A stretch of 13,083 nucleotides of DNA from NCBI GenBank assembly GCA_021158465.1, contig JAGGUN010000054.1, forward strand, positions 1 through 13,083, in the 5' to 3' direction. The notes beneath the pieces were generated by a model. The model did no database searches. It was not told the DNA's origin and was given only the letters and a program-made list of their open reading frames with translations. Both the position numbers and the translations under genes were made by a program. Shown here piece by piece: positions 1-7,430 of this stretch (positions are counted from its first letter, which is position 1; each line of letters opens with the position of its first letter). The DNA is from a bacterium (lineage in GTDB: Bacteria; UBP14; UBA6098; 4484-93).

Positions 1-1182
1 AACGATGTTCGTTTCCGCGGCACAATGCACATGGGTGATGGAACAAGCGATAGGAAATATTTTCAGGGAGAGTTCTACCCGGAAACACAGTCGGATAGCC
101 ACCGATACCTCGGGGCGCGAACAACCTCGTCTTATGGATACGGCTATTGCGGGACATCGAGCAAATGGTTCTGGAAAACCTATACCCATTACGAATATCG
201 TAAATACGAGTATTCATTCGATACTTACGACGACCTGGCTCTGCTCGATAAGATAGTTGAGAATGCGGATACATTGTGGGACCCGATTCTTCAGCACCAC
301 TTCATAAGAATAAAAGAGGAGAATATCCCGCAATGTATCACGAACTACGGAGAGCGCGCCGTAAACCCTGATGCTCCTTTGTTTGTCGATGCAGGTCGCG
401 TCCAGGGATTACTCGAAGGCGCCATCCGTCAACTTAACCGCGAAACTAAAGCCCGCGACAAGCGTCTCGTTGCCCGCACCGACATACTCGCAGATGCTGT
501 CGGCGTGAATTTCAGCGCAAATCAAAAAGGCAACATTACGAGGAAGATATTCGATTTCGGCGCTTCAAAGATAAATAATACCGAGGTTTGGGTAGAGTTC
601 ACGAGTGATTTCGCATCCCAGCTCGATGAGGGCGTTGTTCCCGTCGTAACGATTACGCCCACTTCGCCGAATGCCGATTTTTATGTTGCCGAAAAGAACA
701 ACCGAGGATTTAAGGTCGTCAGAACGTCGGGTGATGGCGAATTCTCATTCGACTGGAGCGCTTTCGCAAGGGTCGAGGCGGAGGTTGCCGGTTCGGATGT
801 CGACCACATCGACGATGTATTCTATCGCAAGCCGTTCGATCTGCCACGCGGCGGTTATAAGGAGTTCGTCGCTTACATCGGCGAGCTGAAGGATACGATA
901 ACGACTTACGACCCTGACAAGGTTTATCCGGTCGATATGGCGCAAATCCTTAAAGATAACGAGGAACGCCGGCAACAGGAGGAAATCATCCGAAAGGAAT
1001 CGATTACCCCGGCGGATACATGTGGGAGTGAGATTAGCGGCGGAGAACCTGTGTCTCCGGTAGATAATTACATTCCGGCACAGGCACCGGTTTCGTCCGA
1101 TGCTGCCCCCGGTTCGCTTCCATCGAACGAGTTGCCGGAAAATGAGCAATCCGTCCCAGACGCCACACCAGAGCAGAAATAG
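1..1182 (+). CDS. Partial surface/fibre-like protein of unknown function (5' end outside window)
   Basis: The frame is open from base 1 and ends at TAG 1180-1182, so about 393 C-terminal residues are present and the true start probably lies upstream; the ATGs at 25 and 31 have no convincing ribosome site. The N-terminal part is rich in Tyr, Gly and Ser. The middle part (about bases 570-780) reads like a beta-sandwich domain, with VPVVTITPTSPNADFYV, then NRGFKVV and FSFDWSAFARV. From memory, this VTxTP...GFxVxxxxxxxFDWxAxxR pattern recurs in tail-fibre-like or surface proteins of candidate phyla. A charged helical stretch (NEERRQQEEIIRKES) follows, then a Pro/Ser/Glu-rich tail of about 60 residues. 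No Por tail, LPXTG or membrane segment is seen at the C-terminus. Arginine codons are mostly CGC/CGT, unlike tldD, which prefers AGG/AGA. It converges on deoB. Function is not recognised; a secreted or surface role is inference. Confidence 0.75.
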   Translation, partial: NDVRFRGTMHMGDGTSDRKYFQGEFYPETQSDSHRYLGARTTSSYGYGYCGTSSKWFWKTYTHYEYRKYEYSFDTYDDLALLDKIVENADTLWDPILQHHFIRIKEENIPQCITNYGERAVNPDAPLFVDAGRVQGLLEGAIRQLNRETKARDKRLVARTDILADAVGVNFSANQKGNITRKIFDFGASKINNTEVWVEFTSDFASQLDEGVVPVVTITPTSPNADFYVAEKNNRGFKVVRTSGDGEFSFDWSAFARVEAEVAGSDVDHIDDVFYRKPFDLPRGGYKEFVAYIGELKDTITTYDPDKVYPVDMAQILKDNEERRQQEEIIRKESITPADTCGSEISGGEPVSPVDNYIPAQAPVSSDAAPGSLPSNELPENEQSVPDATPEQK

Positions 1183-1215
1183 TGATGTACTGAATCTGCG
1201 ATTGCCTTGTGAGGG
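1183..1215. other. Short convergent gap without visible terminator
   Basis: Thirty-three bases separate the stop of the left-edge gene (TAG followed at once by in-frame TGA) from the stop of deoB on the other strand. I see no GC-rich hairpin with a T-tract on either strand. Termination of both convergent transcripts is therefore not explained by an intrinsic terminator here. Confidence 0.5.
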
Positions 1216-2376
1216 CTACCCTGGGATGAGCGGGAGCAGGCTTTCCCCACAGCCTGTGCTATCTATACCGAGGATATCCGCTATCGTTGCTCCGAGGTCG
1301 CAGAAATGATGTGTCCCAAGGGCTTTCCCCTTTTTCCCGCGAGAGAACACAAGAAGCGGCACCTCTTCCCGTGAATGGTCGGTCGAGGGTGTCGTCGGGT
1401 CGTTGCCATGGTCTGCCGTGATGAAGAGATAATCGTTCTCTTTTATCGTAGCCATTATATCTGGCAGATATCTGTCGAATTCTTCCAGTGCCTCTGCCAT
1501 ACCGGATGGATCGTTCCTGTGCCCGTATAGCTGGTCGAAATCGATTAGGTTGGCGAATATTATCCCGTTTCGATGTTCACCTGCTATCTCGATTATCTTC
1601 TCTATTCCCTCCGGATTGCGGTGCGTGTGATACGATTCTGTAAGCCCTCTGAATGCGAACAGGTCCTCGATTTTTCCGATTCCGACAACATCGAACCCTG
1701 AGCTTTTTGCTATGTCGAGGACCGTATCCCTTGGGGGAGGTAGCGAGAAGTCCTTTCTCTCGGCAGTTCTTGTAAAATTTCCTGGCTCACCGACGAACGG
1801 GCGTGCAATCACCCTTGCAACGGCGTTGTCACCTGTCAGGATCTCGCGGGCTATCCTGCACCACTCATACAGCGTTTCGAGCGGAACGATCTCCTTGTGT
1901 GCTGCGATCTGGAATACACTGTCGGCAGAGGTATATACAATCGGATAGCCGGTTCTTATATGCTCTTTCCCCAGTTGCTCGATTATCACCGTCCCGGAGG
2001 CAGGAATATTGCCGAGGATGTCTCTTCCTATTCTCTTTTTGAACTCATCTATCACATCTGGCGGGAAGCCGTTGGGGTATGTCGGGAAAGGTCGCTTGGT
2101 TATAATTCCCATAAGTTCCCAGTGTCCGACGGTGGACCCCTTGCCGTTTGAGAGCTCCCTCAATCTACCGAACGAACCGACAGGAGCGTCGATTGGAACA
2201 ACCCCCTCGATTTTGTCGAGGTTGCCGAGTCCGAGGGCTTGAAGGTTTGGTATGTGTAATCCACCTACCGCACCTGCTGTATTAACAAGGGTATTGCTAC
2301 CCTCATCACCAAACAGAGCGGCATCTGGAGCATTCCCGATGCCGACCCCATCGAGGACTATAACTACTACCTGCAT
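1216..2376 (-). CDS. deoB: Phosphopentomutase
   Basis: The enzyme interconverts (deoxy)ribose 1-phosphate and 5-phosphate, linking nucleoside breakdown or salvage to the pentose phosphate pathway in the cytoplasm. With the ATG at 2376 it has 386 residues, a normal length for DeoB. The alkaline-phosphatase-superfamily signatures are intact: VLDGVGIGNAPDA at the N-terminus (metal ligand D9), GKGSTVGHWELMG carrying the phosphorylated Thr (T82), DFDQLYGHRND (D281, H286), TADHGNDPT (D322, H323) and TDHSREEVPLL (H334). Spacing of these ligands matches the characterised Bacillus cereus enzyme as I recall it. A TTG 30 bases upstream is in frame but would add ten residues overlapping the slipin gene; family proteins begin at the VVVIVLDG strand, so the ATG is preferred. 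It lies 7 bp after the slipin stop and is probably the last gene of the nfeD transcript. Confidence 0.97.
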   Translation of the reverse strand: MQVVVIVLDGVGIGNAPDAALFGDEGSNTLVNTAGAVGGLHIPNLQALGLGNLDKIEGVVPIDAPVGSFGRLRELSNGKGSTVGHWELMGIITKRPFPTYPNGFPPDVIDEFKKRIGRDILGNIPASGTVIIEQLGKEHIRTGYPIVYTSADSVFQIAAHKEIVPLETLYEWCRIAREILTGDNAVARVIARPFVGEPGNFTRTAERKDFSLPPPRDTVLDIAKSSGFDVVGIGKIEDLFAFRGLTESYHTHRNPEGIEKIIEIAGEHRNGIIFANLIDFDQLYGHRNDPSGMAEALEEFDRYLPDIMATIKENDYLFITADHGNDPTTPSTDHSREEVPLLVFSRGKKGKALGTHHFCDLGATIADILGIDSTGCGESLLPLIPG

Positions 2377-2383
2377 AAGAGGC

Positions 2384-3133
2384 TTATGCTTCTTCCAGCT
2401 TCTCAAAGAACGGTTTAATGAGGTCGATAGGTAGCGGGAAGATGATAGTCGAGTTGTTCTCCATAGCGATGTCGTTCAGGGTTTGGAGGTATCGCAGTTG
2501 GACCGCTGCTGGATGAACCATAAGAACAGCAGCAGCCTCTTTGAGCTTCTCTGCAGCCTGGAACTCACCCATTGCGTTTATGACCTTTGCGCGCCTTATT
2601 CTTTCTGCCTCCGCCTGACGAGCCATTGCACGCTGGAGCTCCTCAGGTAGGTCGACATGCTTCACCTCGACGAGGGATACCTTTATACCCCATGGGTCGG
2701 TTTGGCGGTCGATTATCTCCTGGAGAGCCTTGTTTATCTTTTCCCTCCGGGCGAGCAGGTCATCGAGCTCGAACTCCCCCAGAACGGAGCGGAGTGTTGT
2801 CTGAGCGAGCTGGCTTGTTGCATAATGGTAGTTCTCGACCTCGATTATAGCCTTCACGGGGTTCATCACGCGGAAGTAGACCACCGCATTCACCTTGACA
2901 GAAACGTTGTCCTTGGTTATCACATCCTGGGATGGAACATCAAGCACAACCGTCCTGAGGCTTACCCTGATGAGCTTATCGACTATCGGGATGATGATGA
3001 CGAGCCCGGGTCCCTTCGCTCCTATCACGCGCCCAAGGCGGAAAACAACTCCTCGTTCGTACTCTCTTAATACCTTTATAGCCGAAGAAAGAATGAAGAT
3101 AGCTATTATACCGAGAGTAATCCAGGTTGTCAT
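2384..3133 (-). CDS. Slipin: stomatin-like SPFH/band 7 membrane protein
   Basis: A 249-residue prokaryotic stomatin homologue. Residues 3-19 form an N-terminal membrane segment. The SPFH/band 7 domain follows (about 20-180), with [25 protein letters not shown], the [25 protein letters not shown] core and a Leu/Arg-rich stretch ending in [23 protein letters not shown], where SPFH proteins form a helix used in oligomerisation. A hydrophobic C-terminal segment ([14 protein letters not shown], about 227-239) corresponds to the region that the partner NfeD-type protease cuts in Pyrococcus stomatin. The gene has a strong ribosome site, starts 12 bp after nfeD and is followed 7 bp later by deoB. Slipins scaffold membrane microdomains and are nearly always paired with NfeD; the exact role here is inference from the family. 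Confidence 0.95.
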   Translation of the reverse strand: MTTWITLGIIAIFILSSAIKVLREYERGVVFRLGRVIGAKGPGLVIIIPIVDKLIRVSLRTVVLDVPSQDVITKDNVSVKVNAVVYFRVMNPVKAIIEVENYHYATSQLAQTTLRSVLGEFELDDLLARREKINKALQEIIDRQTDPWGIKVSLVEVKHVDLPEELQRAMARQAEAERIRRAKVINAMGEFQAAEKLKEAAAVLMVHPAAVQLRYLQTLNDIAMENNSTIIFPLPIDLIKPFFEKLEEA

Positions 3134-3136
3134 AAA

Positions 3137-3144
3137 CCCTCCTT
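3137..3144 (-). promoter_or_regulatory. Strong ribosome binding site of the slipin gene
   Basis: The minus strand reads AAGGAGGG with the AGGAG core 5 nt before the ATG at 3133. It fixes the slipin start and lies in the 12 bp gap after nfeD. Confidence 0.8.
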
Positions 3145-3145
3145 T

Positions 3146-4438
3146 TTATTTTGGTTTCACAGTAAGCGTCATTCCGGAGACATCCGTCACGATGACCTCA
3201 CTTCCTTTCTTTATTATGTCGAGGGAGTTGGCGTGCCAGTATTCCCCGTGAACGAATACCTTCCCTTTGCCGTCGACGAAATCATCCACCGCATACCCTG
3301 TCTCACCGATGAGACCTTTCATACCTGTCCTAACTTGGCGCTTTTGTGCAAGGAGAGCGGCTGCAATCACGAAGATGAAGAATGCCGCCACGAATATCAC
3401 GGTGGGAAGAATAGTCCTCCAGCTTATGCGGAGGAACTCCTCGTTCCCGCTGGTCAGAAGGAATGAACCTATAAGAAGTGACACGATCCCTCCTAAGGAT
3501 AAGAGTCCGTACGATGGAACCTTAATATCTATTATGAATAGCACTATACCGAACAGTATAAGGAATATTCCGGCATAGTTAATGGGTAATATCTGGAATG
3601 CGTACAGTGCAAGGAGGAGTGATATCCCTCCGACGACGCCAGGGAAGATTGCCCCTGGATGTGAGAGTTCGAAGAATATTCCGAGGATTCCGAGCATCAT
3701 CAAAAGGTATGCAACATTCGGGTCGAGGATACGGAAGAGGAACTTTTCCCTTGGGTTCATCACTCGTTTGTAGATATTGAGTCCAGATGTTGAAAGGGCT
3801 ATCCTTTCACCGTTTATGTCGATCTCTTTCCCATCCAGGCTGTCTAATAGTTCGGATAAGTTATTGGAGATAATATCGATGATGTTGGAATCGAGAGCCT
3901 CTGTTTCTGTCAGTGAGATGGATTCCAGGACAAATCTTTCTGCCAGATCAGCGTTCCTGCCTCTCAGATTCGCAAGCGAGCGGATGTTAGCAACAGCGTC
4001 GTTTGTTATCTTGTGAGCCATCTCCTCCGGCATTGCGCCTTTGTTGTCCCCTGTCGGGATAGGTTGAATGGCGACAGGGTGTGCTGCTCCTATATGTGTC
4101 CCCGGGGACATCGCTGCGATGTGGGAAGCCATCATTATAAATGCTCCGGCAGATGCTGCACGAGCGCCCCTCGGATAGACATAGGTTGCGATAGGGATGT
4201 GGGAGTTCAGAAAAGCCCTTGTTATCTCGTCCATTGAGGAGGCAAGTCCACCTGGGGTATCGAGCAGAAGGACAAATAGCTCTGCTTTCTCCTGGGCATC
4301 GGAGAGAGCCCGAACGATGTAGCCAGCCGAGACTGGATTAATTGTTCCGGAAAGCTCTGCTACATAGACCGTGCCAGCGGCGAGAGCAGAAGAGCAAAGA
4401 AAAAACAAGAAGAGAATAACCGGTAACCATCTTCTCAT
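3146..4438 (-). CDS. nfeD: NfeD long form: ClpP-class membrane serine protease
   Basis: A 430-residue full-length NfeD (NfeD1b type). Residues 1-20 form a signal peptide. A ClpP-like protease domain follows (about 22-220), with LLLDTPGGLASSMDEI, then RAASAGAFIMMA holding the likely nucleophile S96, and SPGTHIGAAHP. The likely general-base lysine is K143 in AHKITNDAVA, by analogy with the Ser97/Lys138 dyad of Pyrococcus PH1510. Several membrane helices occupy about 240-365 (LLMMLGILGIFFELSHPGAIFPG is the usual start of this region). The soluble NfeD OB-fold ends the protein (about 372-430, with GLIGETGYA, GKVFVHGEYW and VTDVSGMTLTV). It begins 12 bp upstream of its partner slipin and has its own consensus promoter. 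An AGAGGT ribosome site (4445-4450) supports the start. Expected role: proteolysis at the membrane, including processing of the slipin C-terminus. Confidence 0.96.
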   Translation of the reverse strand: MRRWLPVILFLFFLCSSALAAGTVYVAELSGTINPVSAGYIVRALSDAQEKAELFVLLLDTPGGLASSMDEITRAFLNSHIPIATYVYPRGARAASAGAFIMMASHIAAMSPGTHIGAAHPVAIQPIPTGDNKGAMPEEMAHKITNDAVANIRSLANLRGRNADLAERFVLESISLTETEALDSNIIDIISNNLSELLDSLDGKEIDINGERIALSTSGLNIYKRVMNPREKFLFRILDPNVAYLLMMLGILGIFFELSHPGAIFPGVVGGISLLLALYAFQILPINYAGIFLILFGIVLFIIDIKVPSYGLLSLGGIVSLLIGSFLLTSGNEEFLRISWRTILPTVIFVAAFFIFVIAAALLAQKRQVRTGMKGLIGETGYAVDDFVDGKGKVFVHGEYWHANSLDIIKKGSEVIVTDVSGMTLTVKPK

Positions 4439-4454
4439 AAATCTACCTCTTTAT

Positions 4455-4476
4455 CCAGTTGCTGGAAACCACTTCC
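4455..4476 (-). other. Two overlapping short inverted repeats in the nfeD leader
   Basis: CCAG-TTG-CTGG (4455-4465) and GGAA-ACCAC-TTCC (4464-4476) share the bases at 4464-4465, so in the mRNA only one four-pair stem could form at a time. They lie in the predicted leader between the start point (about 4478) and the ribosome site. The stems are short and may be chance. Confidence 0.25.
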
Positions 4477-4484
4477 TGACCTTA

Positions 4485-4513
4485 ATTATAACAAGCTGGT
4501 CCATATATGTCAA
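4485..4513 (-). promoter_or_regulatory. Consensus sigma70 promoter for nfeD-slipin-deoB
   Basis: Read on the minus strand, TTGACA (4508-4513) is followed by a 17 bp spacer and TATAAT (4485-4490). A TG one base before the -10 makes it an extended -10 promoter as well. Transcription should start near 4478, leaving a leader of about 40 nt before the nfeD ATG. The -35 box lies only 17 bp after the stop of the upstream gene, and no terminator separates them, so this promoter may add to read-through from upstream. Confidence 0.85.
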
Positions 4514-4530
4514 ATAAATTTGTGGAAAGC

Positions 4531-5115
4531 TTACTTCGAGAGGAAGAACAATGTAGAGAGAAGGATAGCTGCAGTCGTGGACAGGAACAGCTCGCGATAA
4601 TAGAACGAAGGGGAGAACCTTTTTATCTCCGGTGTAAAGATGGAGTTTGGTTCTCCCTCAAGCTCAGAGCGGATGGAGTAAGGGATAGTATCTGTGAGGG
4701 CAAATTTTACCTCCTGTGTGCGGAGGAGGCTATTGCCGGATTCAACCGTGTAGAAAACGCGGATGTAGACCTTTCGTTCGAGCAGCTTCTGCCCGAAGAT
4801 ATGCCGGCAGTATGCTCTCGGATAGCTGAAGAGCAGCTCCTTCAAACCGACGGTTACCACATTCCCAGAACCCTTAGCGACCGTTTTCCCGGAGGATATG
4901 AGATGGGAGCAAAGGGAGGTGAAAAGCATATCCTCTATCTCGGGGTAGGAGGACTGGACATCGATGGAGAGAGTGTCTATCTCCGGGGGGATGGGGAACC
5001 GAGCGACAAGGGAATCCACAGCGTATCCAACAAATTCTCTGTTCGTTGGGAACTCTTCTCCTGCGAGAGTAGTCGAGAGGATAGAGAAGAATATGATGAC
5101 AAGCAGTTTTCTCAC
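4531..5115 (-). CDS. Unknown envelope protein with signal peptide and C-terminal membrane segment
   Basis: A 194-residue protein that I do not recognise. It begins with GTG and overlaps the TPR gene stop by four bases (GTGA), so translation is probably coupled. Residues 1-18 look like a Sec signal (MRKLLVIIFFSILSTTLAG). The middle (about 45-150) alternates predicted strands and helices, for example IDTLSIDVQSSYPEIEDML, ISSGKTVAKGSGNVVTVGL and KVYIRVFYTVESGNSLL. A hydrophobic segment (about 176-192, LFLSTTAAILLSTLFFL) sits at the extreme C-terminus, so the body should be periplasmic and anchored at the inner membrane. Three cysteines (69, 103 and none paired obviously) give no metal motif. From memory, similar unnamed proteins with a D-x-(I/V)-P near residue 142-145 occur in candidate phyla. 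A longer open frame on the opposite strand is rejected because it has no signal, ribosome site or operon fit. Confidence 0.8.
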   Translation of the reverse strand: MRKLLVIIFFSILSTTLAGEEFPTNREFVGYAVDSLVARFPIPPEIDTLSIDVQSSYPEIEDMLFTSLCSHLISSGKTVAKGSGNVVTVGLKELLFSYPRAYCRHIFGQKLLERKVYIRVFYTVESGNSLLRTQEVKFALTDTIPYSIRSELEGEPNSIFTPEIKRFSPSFYYRELFLSTTAAILLSTLFFLSK

Positions 5116-5552
5116 TTCTCATCCGTAAGGTTTTTTAGTTCTTCCGCCCCCTTTCTTGCGACCGAGAGGTCAGGGTAGAAGGAGATAACCTGGACGAGGT
5201 AATATCTGGCAAGTTCGATTTCCCCCATCTCTTTGTAGCATAGACCTATCTTTAGTATAGCATCTGGCGTTTTGTTGCTATTGGGGAAGTCGAGCACCTT
5301 CAGGAATTCATCTTTTGCTCTGGCGAACTGGAGCTTAGAGTAGTAGCATTCGCCAAGCCAGTATTGGGCGTTGTCGGATAAAGGGTGAGTTCTTGATTCC
5401 GAGAGTATCTGCTCGAACTTCTCGATCGCCTCATCATAGTTCTCTGCCTGCAGGAGAGAGATGCCTTCCTTGTAGACTGTTTCTATCTGCCCTGAGTATG
5501 CTGCTCCAAACAAGAGGGAAAAAACAGCGACTACCACAAGAGCCTTTTTCAT
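5112..5552 (-). CDS. Periplasmic TPR protein, CpoB/YbgF-like
   Basis: A 146-residue protein with a Sec signal peptide (MKKALVVVAVFSLLFGAAYSG, cut near 20) and about three tetratricopeptide repeats. These cover roughly 24-57 (YKEGISLLQAENYDEAIEKF), 60-93 (AQYWLGECYYSKLQFARAKDE) and 97-130 (AILKIGLCYKEMGEIELARYY). The repeats match the C-terminal TPR part of CpoB/YbgF, the Tol-Pal-associated cell-wall coordination protein, but the N-terminal coiled coil of that family is missing, so it is a short relative rather than clear CpoB. It overlaps the rimO stop by four bases (ATGA), has an AAGGAG ribosome site inside rimO, and overlaps the next gene by GTGA. Expected role: a protein-protein interaction platform in the periplasm, plausibly partnering the unknown downstream protein. 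Confidence 0.9.
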   Translation of the reverse strand: MKKALVVVAVFSLLFGAAYSGQIETVYKEGISLLQAENYDEAIEKFEQILSESRTHPLSDNAQYWLGECYYSKLQFARAKDEFLKVLDFPNSNKTPDAILKIGLCYKEMGEIELARYYLVQVISFYPDLSVARKGAEELKNLTDEK

Positions 5553-6856
5553 CCCTGCTCCTTTACCCTTTCGCCGATATATCGGTTATCAGCAAAATCC
5601 TTTATCCTAACAGTAATAAAAGAGCCGAGATGTGGTTTGTCAAGGAGTTCTATCTCGCGGTCAACATCGGGGGCATCGAAATATGCTCTGGCGAAGACAA
5701 CCCCCTCTGTCTCTCTGTCGGGAAGGGCGGAAAAGAGCTTCCCGCATCTGCTTCTGGCAATCTTTGTGAATTGCTCCTCCTGCAGGAGGGAGAGCACCTC
5801 CTCACGAAATTCTGCGGTTTGTTTATCTACCTTCTTCGGTAGCAGGAACGCAGGAGTGCCTTCCTCCGCCGAGTATCTGAATATCCCGATATGCTCGAAA
5901 TGCCCGAGGGAGACGAGGTTAATCAATTTCTCGAAATCTCGCTCCGTTTCTCCAGGGAAGCCAACGATTAAGGAGGTTCGCAGTGTGACATCTGGGATCT
6001 TGGATTTTATCCTGTCGATGAGGCGGTAGATCTCGCGGGATGTCGTTTTTCTGTTCATGGCGGACAAAATCCTGTCGGATATATGCTGGATCGGTATGTC
6101 GAGATAAGGGATTATCTTCGGCTCGTTTGAGATGACATCCAGAATTTTGTCGGTTATATGAGCGGGGTGAAGATACATAACCCTTATCCAGAAGTCATAG
6201 GAGAGCGATGCTATGTCGGACAGTAGAAGGTGCAGTGAGGGTTCACCATAGATATCGACCCCATAGAGTGCCGTGTCCTGTGCAACGATGATTATCTCCT
6301 TTATACCAGTTTGGAGCAGAGCTCGAGTGTGTTCGACAAGTTTCTCCCTTGGTGCGCTGCGGAACCGTCCTCGGATACCAGGGATTGCGCAGTAGGAGCA
6401 ACGGTTGTCGCATCCATCGGCAACCTTCAGATAGGCGAACGGGTGGGCAGCTCTTTGTTTCTCGGCTCTGACGAGCCAGCTGATACCCTCATCAGGCAGG
6501 AAAACGGTTTGTTTTTTCTCCCTTTTTTCGACCAGCGGGATAATCTTCTCTATGTCGTTCGTCCCGACTATGAGGTTTGCCTCGGGCAACTCCTGTGAGA
6601 GTTCCTCTGGGTATCTCTGTGCGAGGCAGCCTGCGACGACAAAATAGGAGTTTGGCGCCTCTTTGAGTGTGGAGAATATCGCCTCGACCGATTCCCTTCT
6701 TGCCGCCTCTATGAACGAGCAGGTATTGACGATGACAACATCGGCAGCATCAGGCGAGGAGACCGCTTTATGTCCACGGAGCAGGAGATGTCCCTCGATT
6801 GCAAGCGAATCTACCTCGTTCTTGGGACAGCCAACTGTTCGTATGTAAAACCTCAT
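5549..6856 (-). CDS. rimO: Ribosomal protein S12 methylthiotransferase (radical SAM)
   Basis: RimO adds a beta-methylthio group to a conserved Asp of ribosomal protein S12. The 435-residue product has all three expected parts. The N-terminal UPF0004 domain has three cluster cysteines: C10 in TVGCPKNEVDS, C46 in NTCSFIEAARRES and C77 in AGCLAQRYPEEL. The radical SAM domain carries CDNRCSYC (C149, C153, C156) followed by AIPGIRGRFRS. The C-terminal TRAM region covers about 370-435. GCPKNEVDS and the PGIRG run distinguish RimO from the tRNA enzyme MiaB. Its ATG follows directly on the stop of the LolA-like gene (TAG-ATG), with a GAGGAA ribosome site, and its stop overlaps the TPR start by four bases. 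It appears complete and normal; its place between envelope genes is unexplained but its cytoplasmic job should be the usual one. Confidence 0.97.
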   Translation of the reverse strand: MRFYIRTVGCPKNEVDSLAIEGHLLLRGHKAVSSPDAADVVIVNTCSFIEAARRESVEAIFSTLKEAPNSYFVVAGCLAQRYPEELSQELPEANLIVGTNDIEKIIPLVEKREKKQTVFLPDEGISWLVRAEKQRAAHPFAYLKVADGCDNRCSYCAIPGIRGRFRSAPREKLVEHTRALLQTGIKEIIIVAQDTALYGVDIYGEPSLHLLLSDIASLSYDFWIRVMYLHPAHITDKILDVISNEPKIIPYLDIPIQHISDRILSAMNRKTTSREIYRLIDRIKSKIPDVTLRTSLIVGFPGETERDFEKLINLVSLGHFEHIGIFRYSAEEGTPAFLLPKKVDKQTAEFREEVLSLLQEEQFTKIARSRCGKLFSALPDRETEGVVFARAYFDAPDVDREIELLDKPHLGSFITVRIKDFADNRYIGERVKEQG

Positions 6857-7426
6857 CTATTCCTCTATTATCTCCACATTCCGGTGAAATATGAACTCAT
6901 CTGGTGACGGCTTTTTTGCAGAACCCTCGATTATCCTGCCCGAGATTGTCCTGCTATGTGAGAAGACGGTGAACTCGAGTGGTGTCCCATCGGCATCGAA
7001 TAAAACATTCAGGCTGTCGAACCTCTCGTTATCGGGGAAATTTATCCTGACTGCGAAGCTTCGGTTTTCCCGCTTGACTGTGAGATTTCCCTTCTCTTGA
7101 AGCGCCGGGAGCAGGCTGTCCGGGTCAAAATCGGGTAGGGGGTTATCAGCTGACCTCAGGGCGGCGTCATCCCCATAGAAATAGGAGTAGAAATATTCCC
7201 CATCGAACAGATACTCCTCCTCGCTCGAGTGGAGGAGAAATTTTGGTGACAGGATGGCAAAATGCAGGGTATCGGATGAGCCTGCCTCCGCATCGGTCAT
7301 GATGTAATCTGCCGAGAAGGAACCGAACCGCTCCTTCACAAGCGATGATAGAATCTCGACATCGGTTTCGGCGAACAGAGGAGCAAATAGAAGAAGAATG
7401 AACGGCAGTATAATTGCTTGTTTCAT
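6857..7426 (-). CDS. LolA-like outer-membrane lipoprotein carrier family protein
   Basis: With the ATG at 7426 the product has 189 residues. A GAGGGG ribosome site, formed by the last codons of the LRR gene, lies 8 nt upstream, and a clean Sec signal peptide begins at once (MKQAIILPFILLLFAPLFAE, cut near 19). An in-frame ATG 75 bases earlier would hide that signal and is rejected. The mature part has the LolA layout: FGSFSADYIMT (first strand), FAILSPKFLLHSSEEEYLFDGEYFYSYFYGDDA (the 'fPkk...y..dGk..w.y' section) and later strands ending in SGRIIEGSAKKPSPDEFIF. LolA ferries lipoproteins across the periplasm in a hydrophobic half-barrel. Sequence is divergent and no lolB or lolCDE is nearby, so the cargo could differ. 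It starts 4 bp after the LRR gene and ends directly at rimO. Confidence 0.82.
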   Translation of the reverse strand: MKQAIILPFILLLFAPLFAETDVEILSSLVKERFGSFSADYIMTDAEAGSSDTLHFAILSPKFLLHSSEEEYLFDGEYFYSYFYGDDAALRSADNPLPDFDPDSLLPALQEKGNLTVKRENRSFAVRINFPDNERFDSLNVLFDADGTPLEFTVFSHSRTISGRIIEGSAKKPSPDEFIFHRNVEIIEE

Positions 7427-7430
7427 CTTA

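Noticed and set aside
745-1149. Minus-strand 134-codon frame inside the left-edge gene
   Set aside because: It is a shadow of the plus-strand frame, which has a coherent domain composition; the shadow shows no protein-like features.
1237-1256. Six-pair hairpin with 8-base loop near the end of deoB as a terminator
   Set aside because: It lies inside the deoB coding sequence and is not followed by a T-tract on either strand.
2377-2406. TTG-initiated ten-residue extension of deoB
   Set aside because: It overlaps the slipin coding end and adds residues absent in the family; the ATG at 2376 gives the normal N-terminal strand.
4507-5178. Plus-strand 223-codon open frame, longer than the minus-strand gene it overlaps
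   Set aside because: It has no ribosome site, no recognisable fold or signal, and covers the nfeD promoter. The minus-strand frame has a signal peptide, a C-terminal membrane segment and a GTGA junction with its upstream neighbour.
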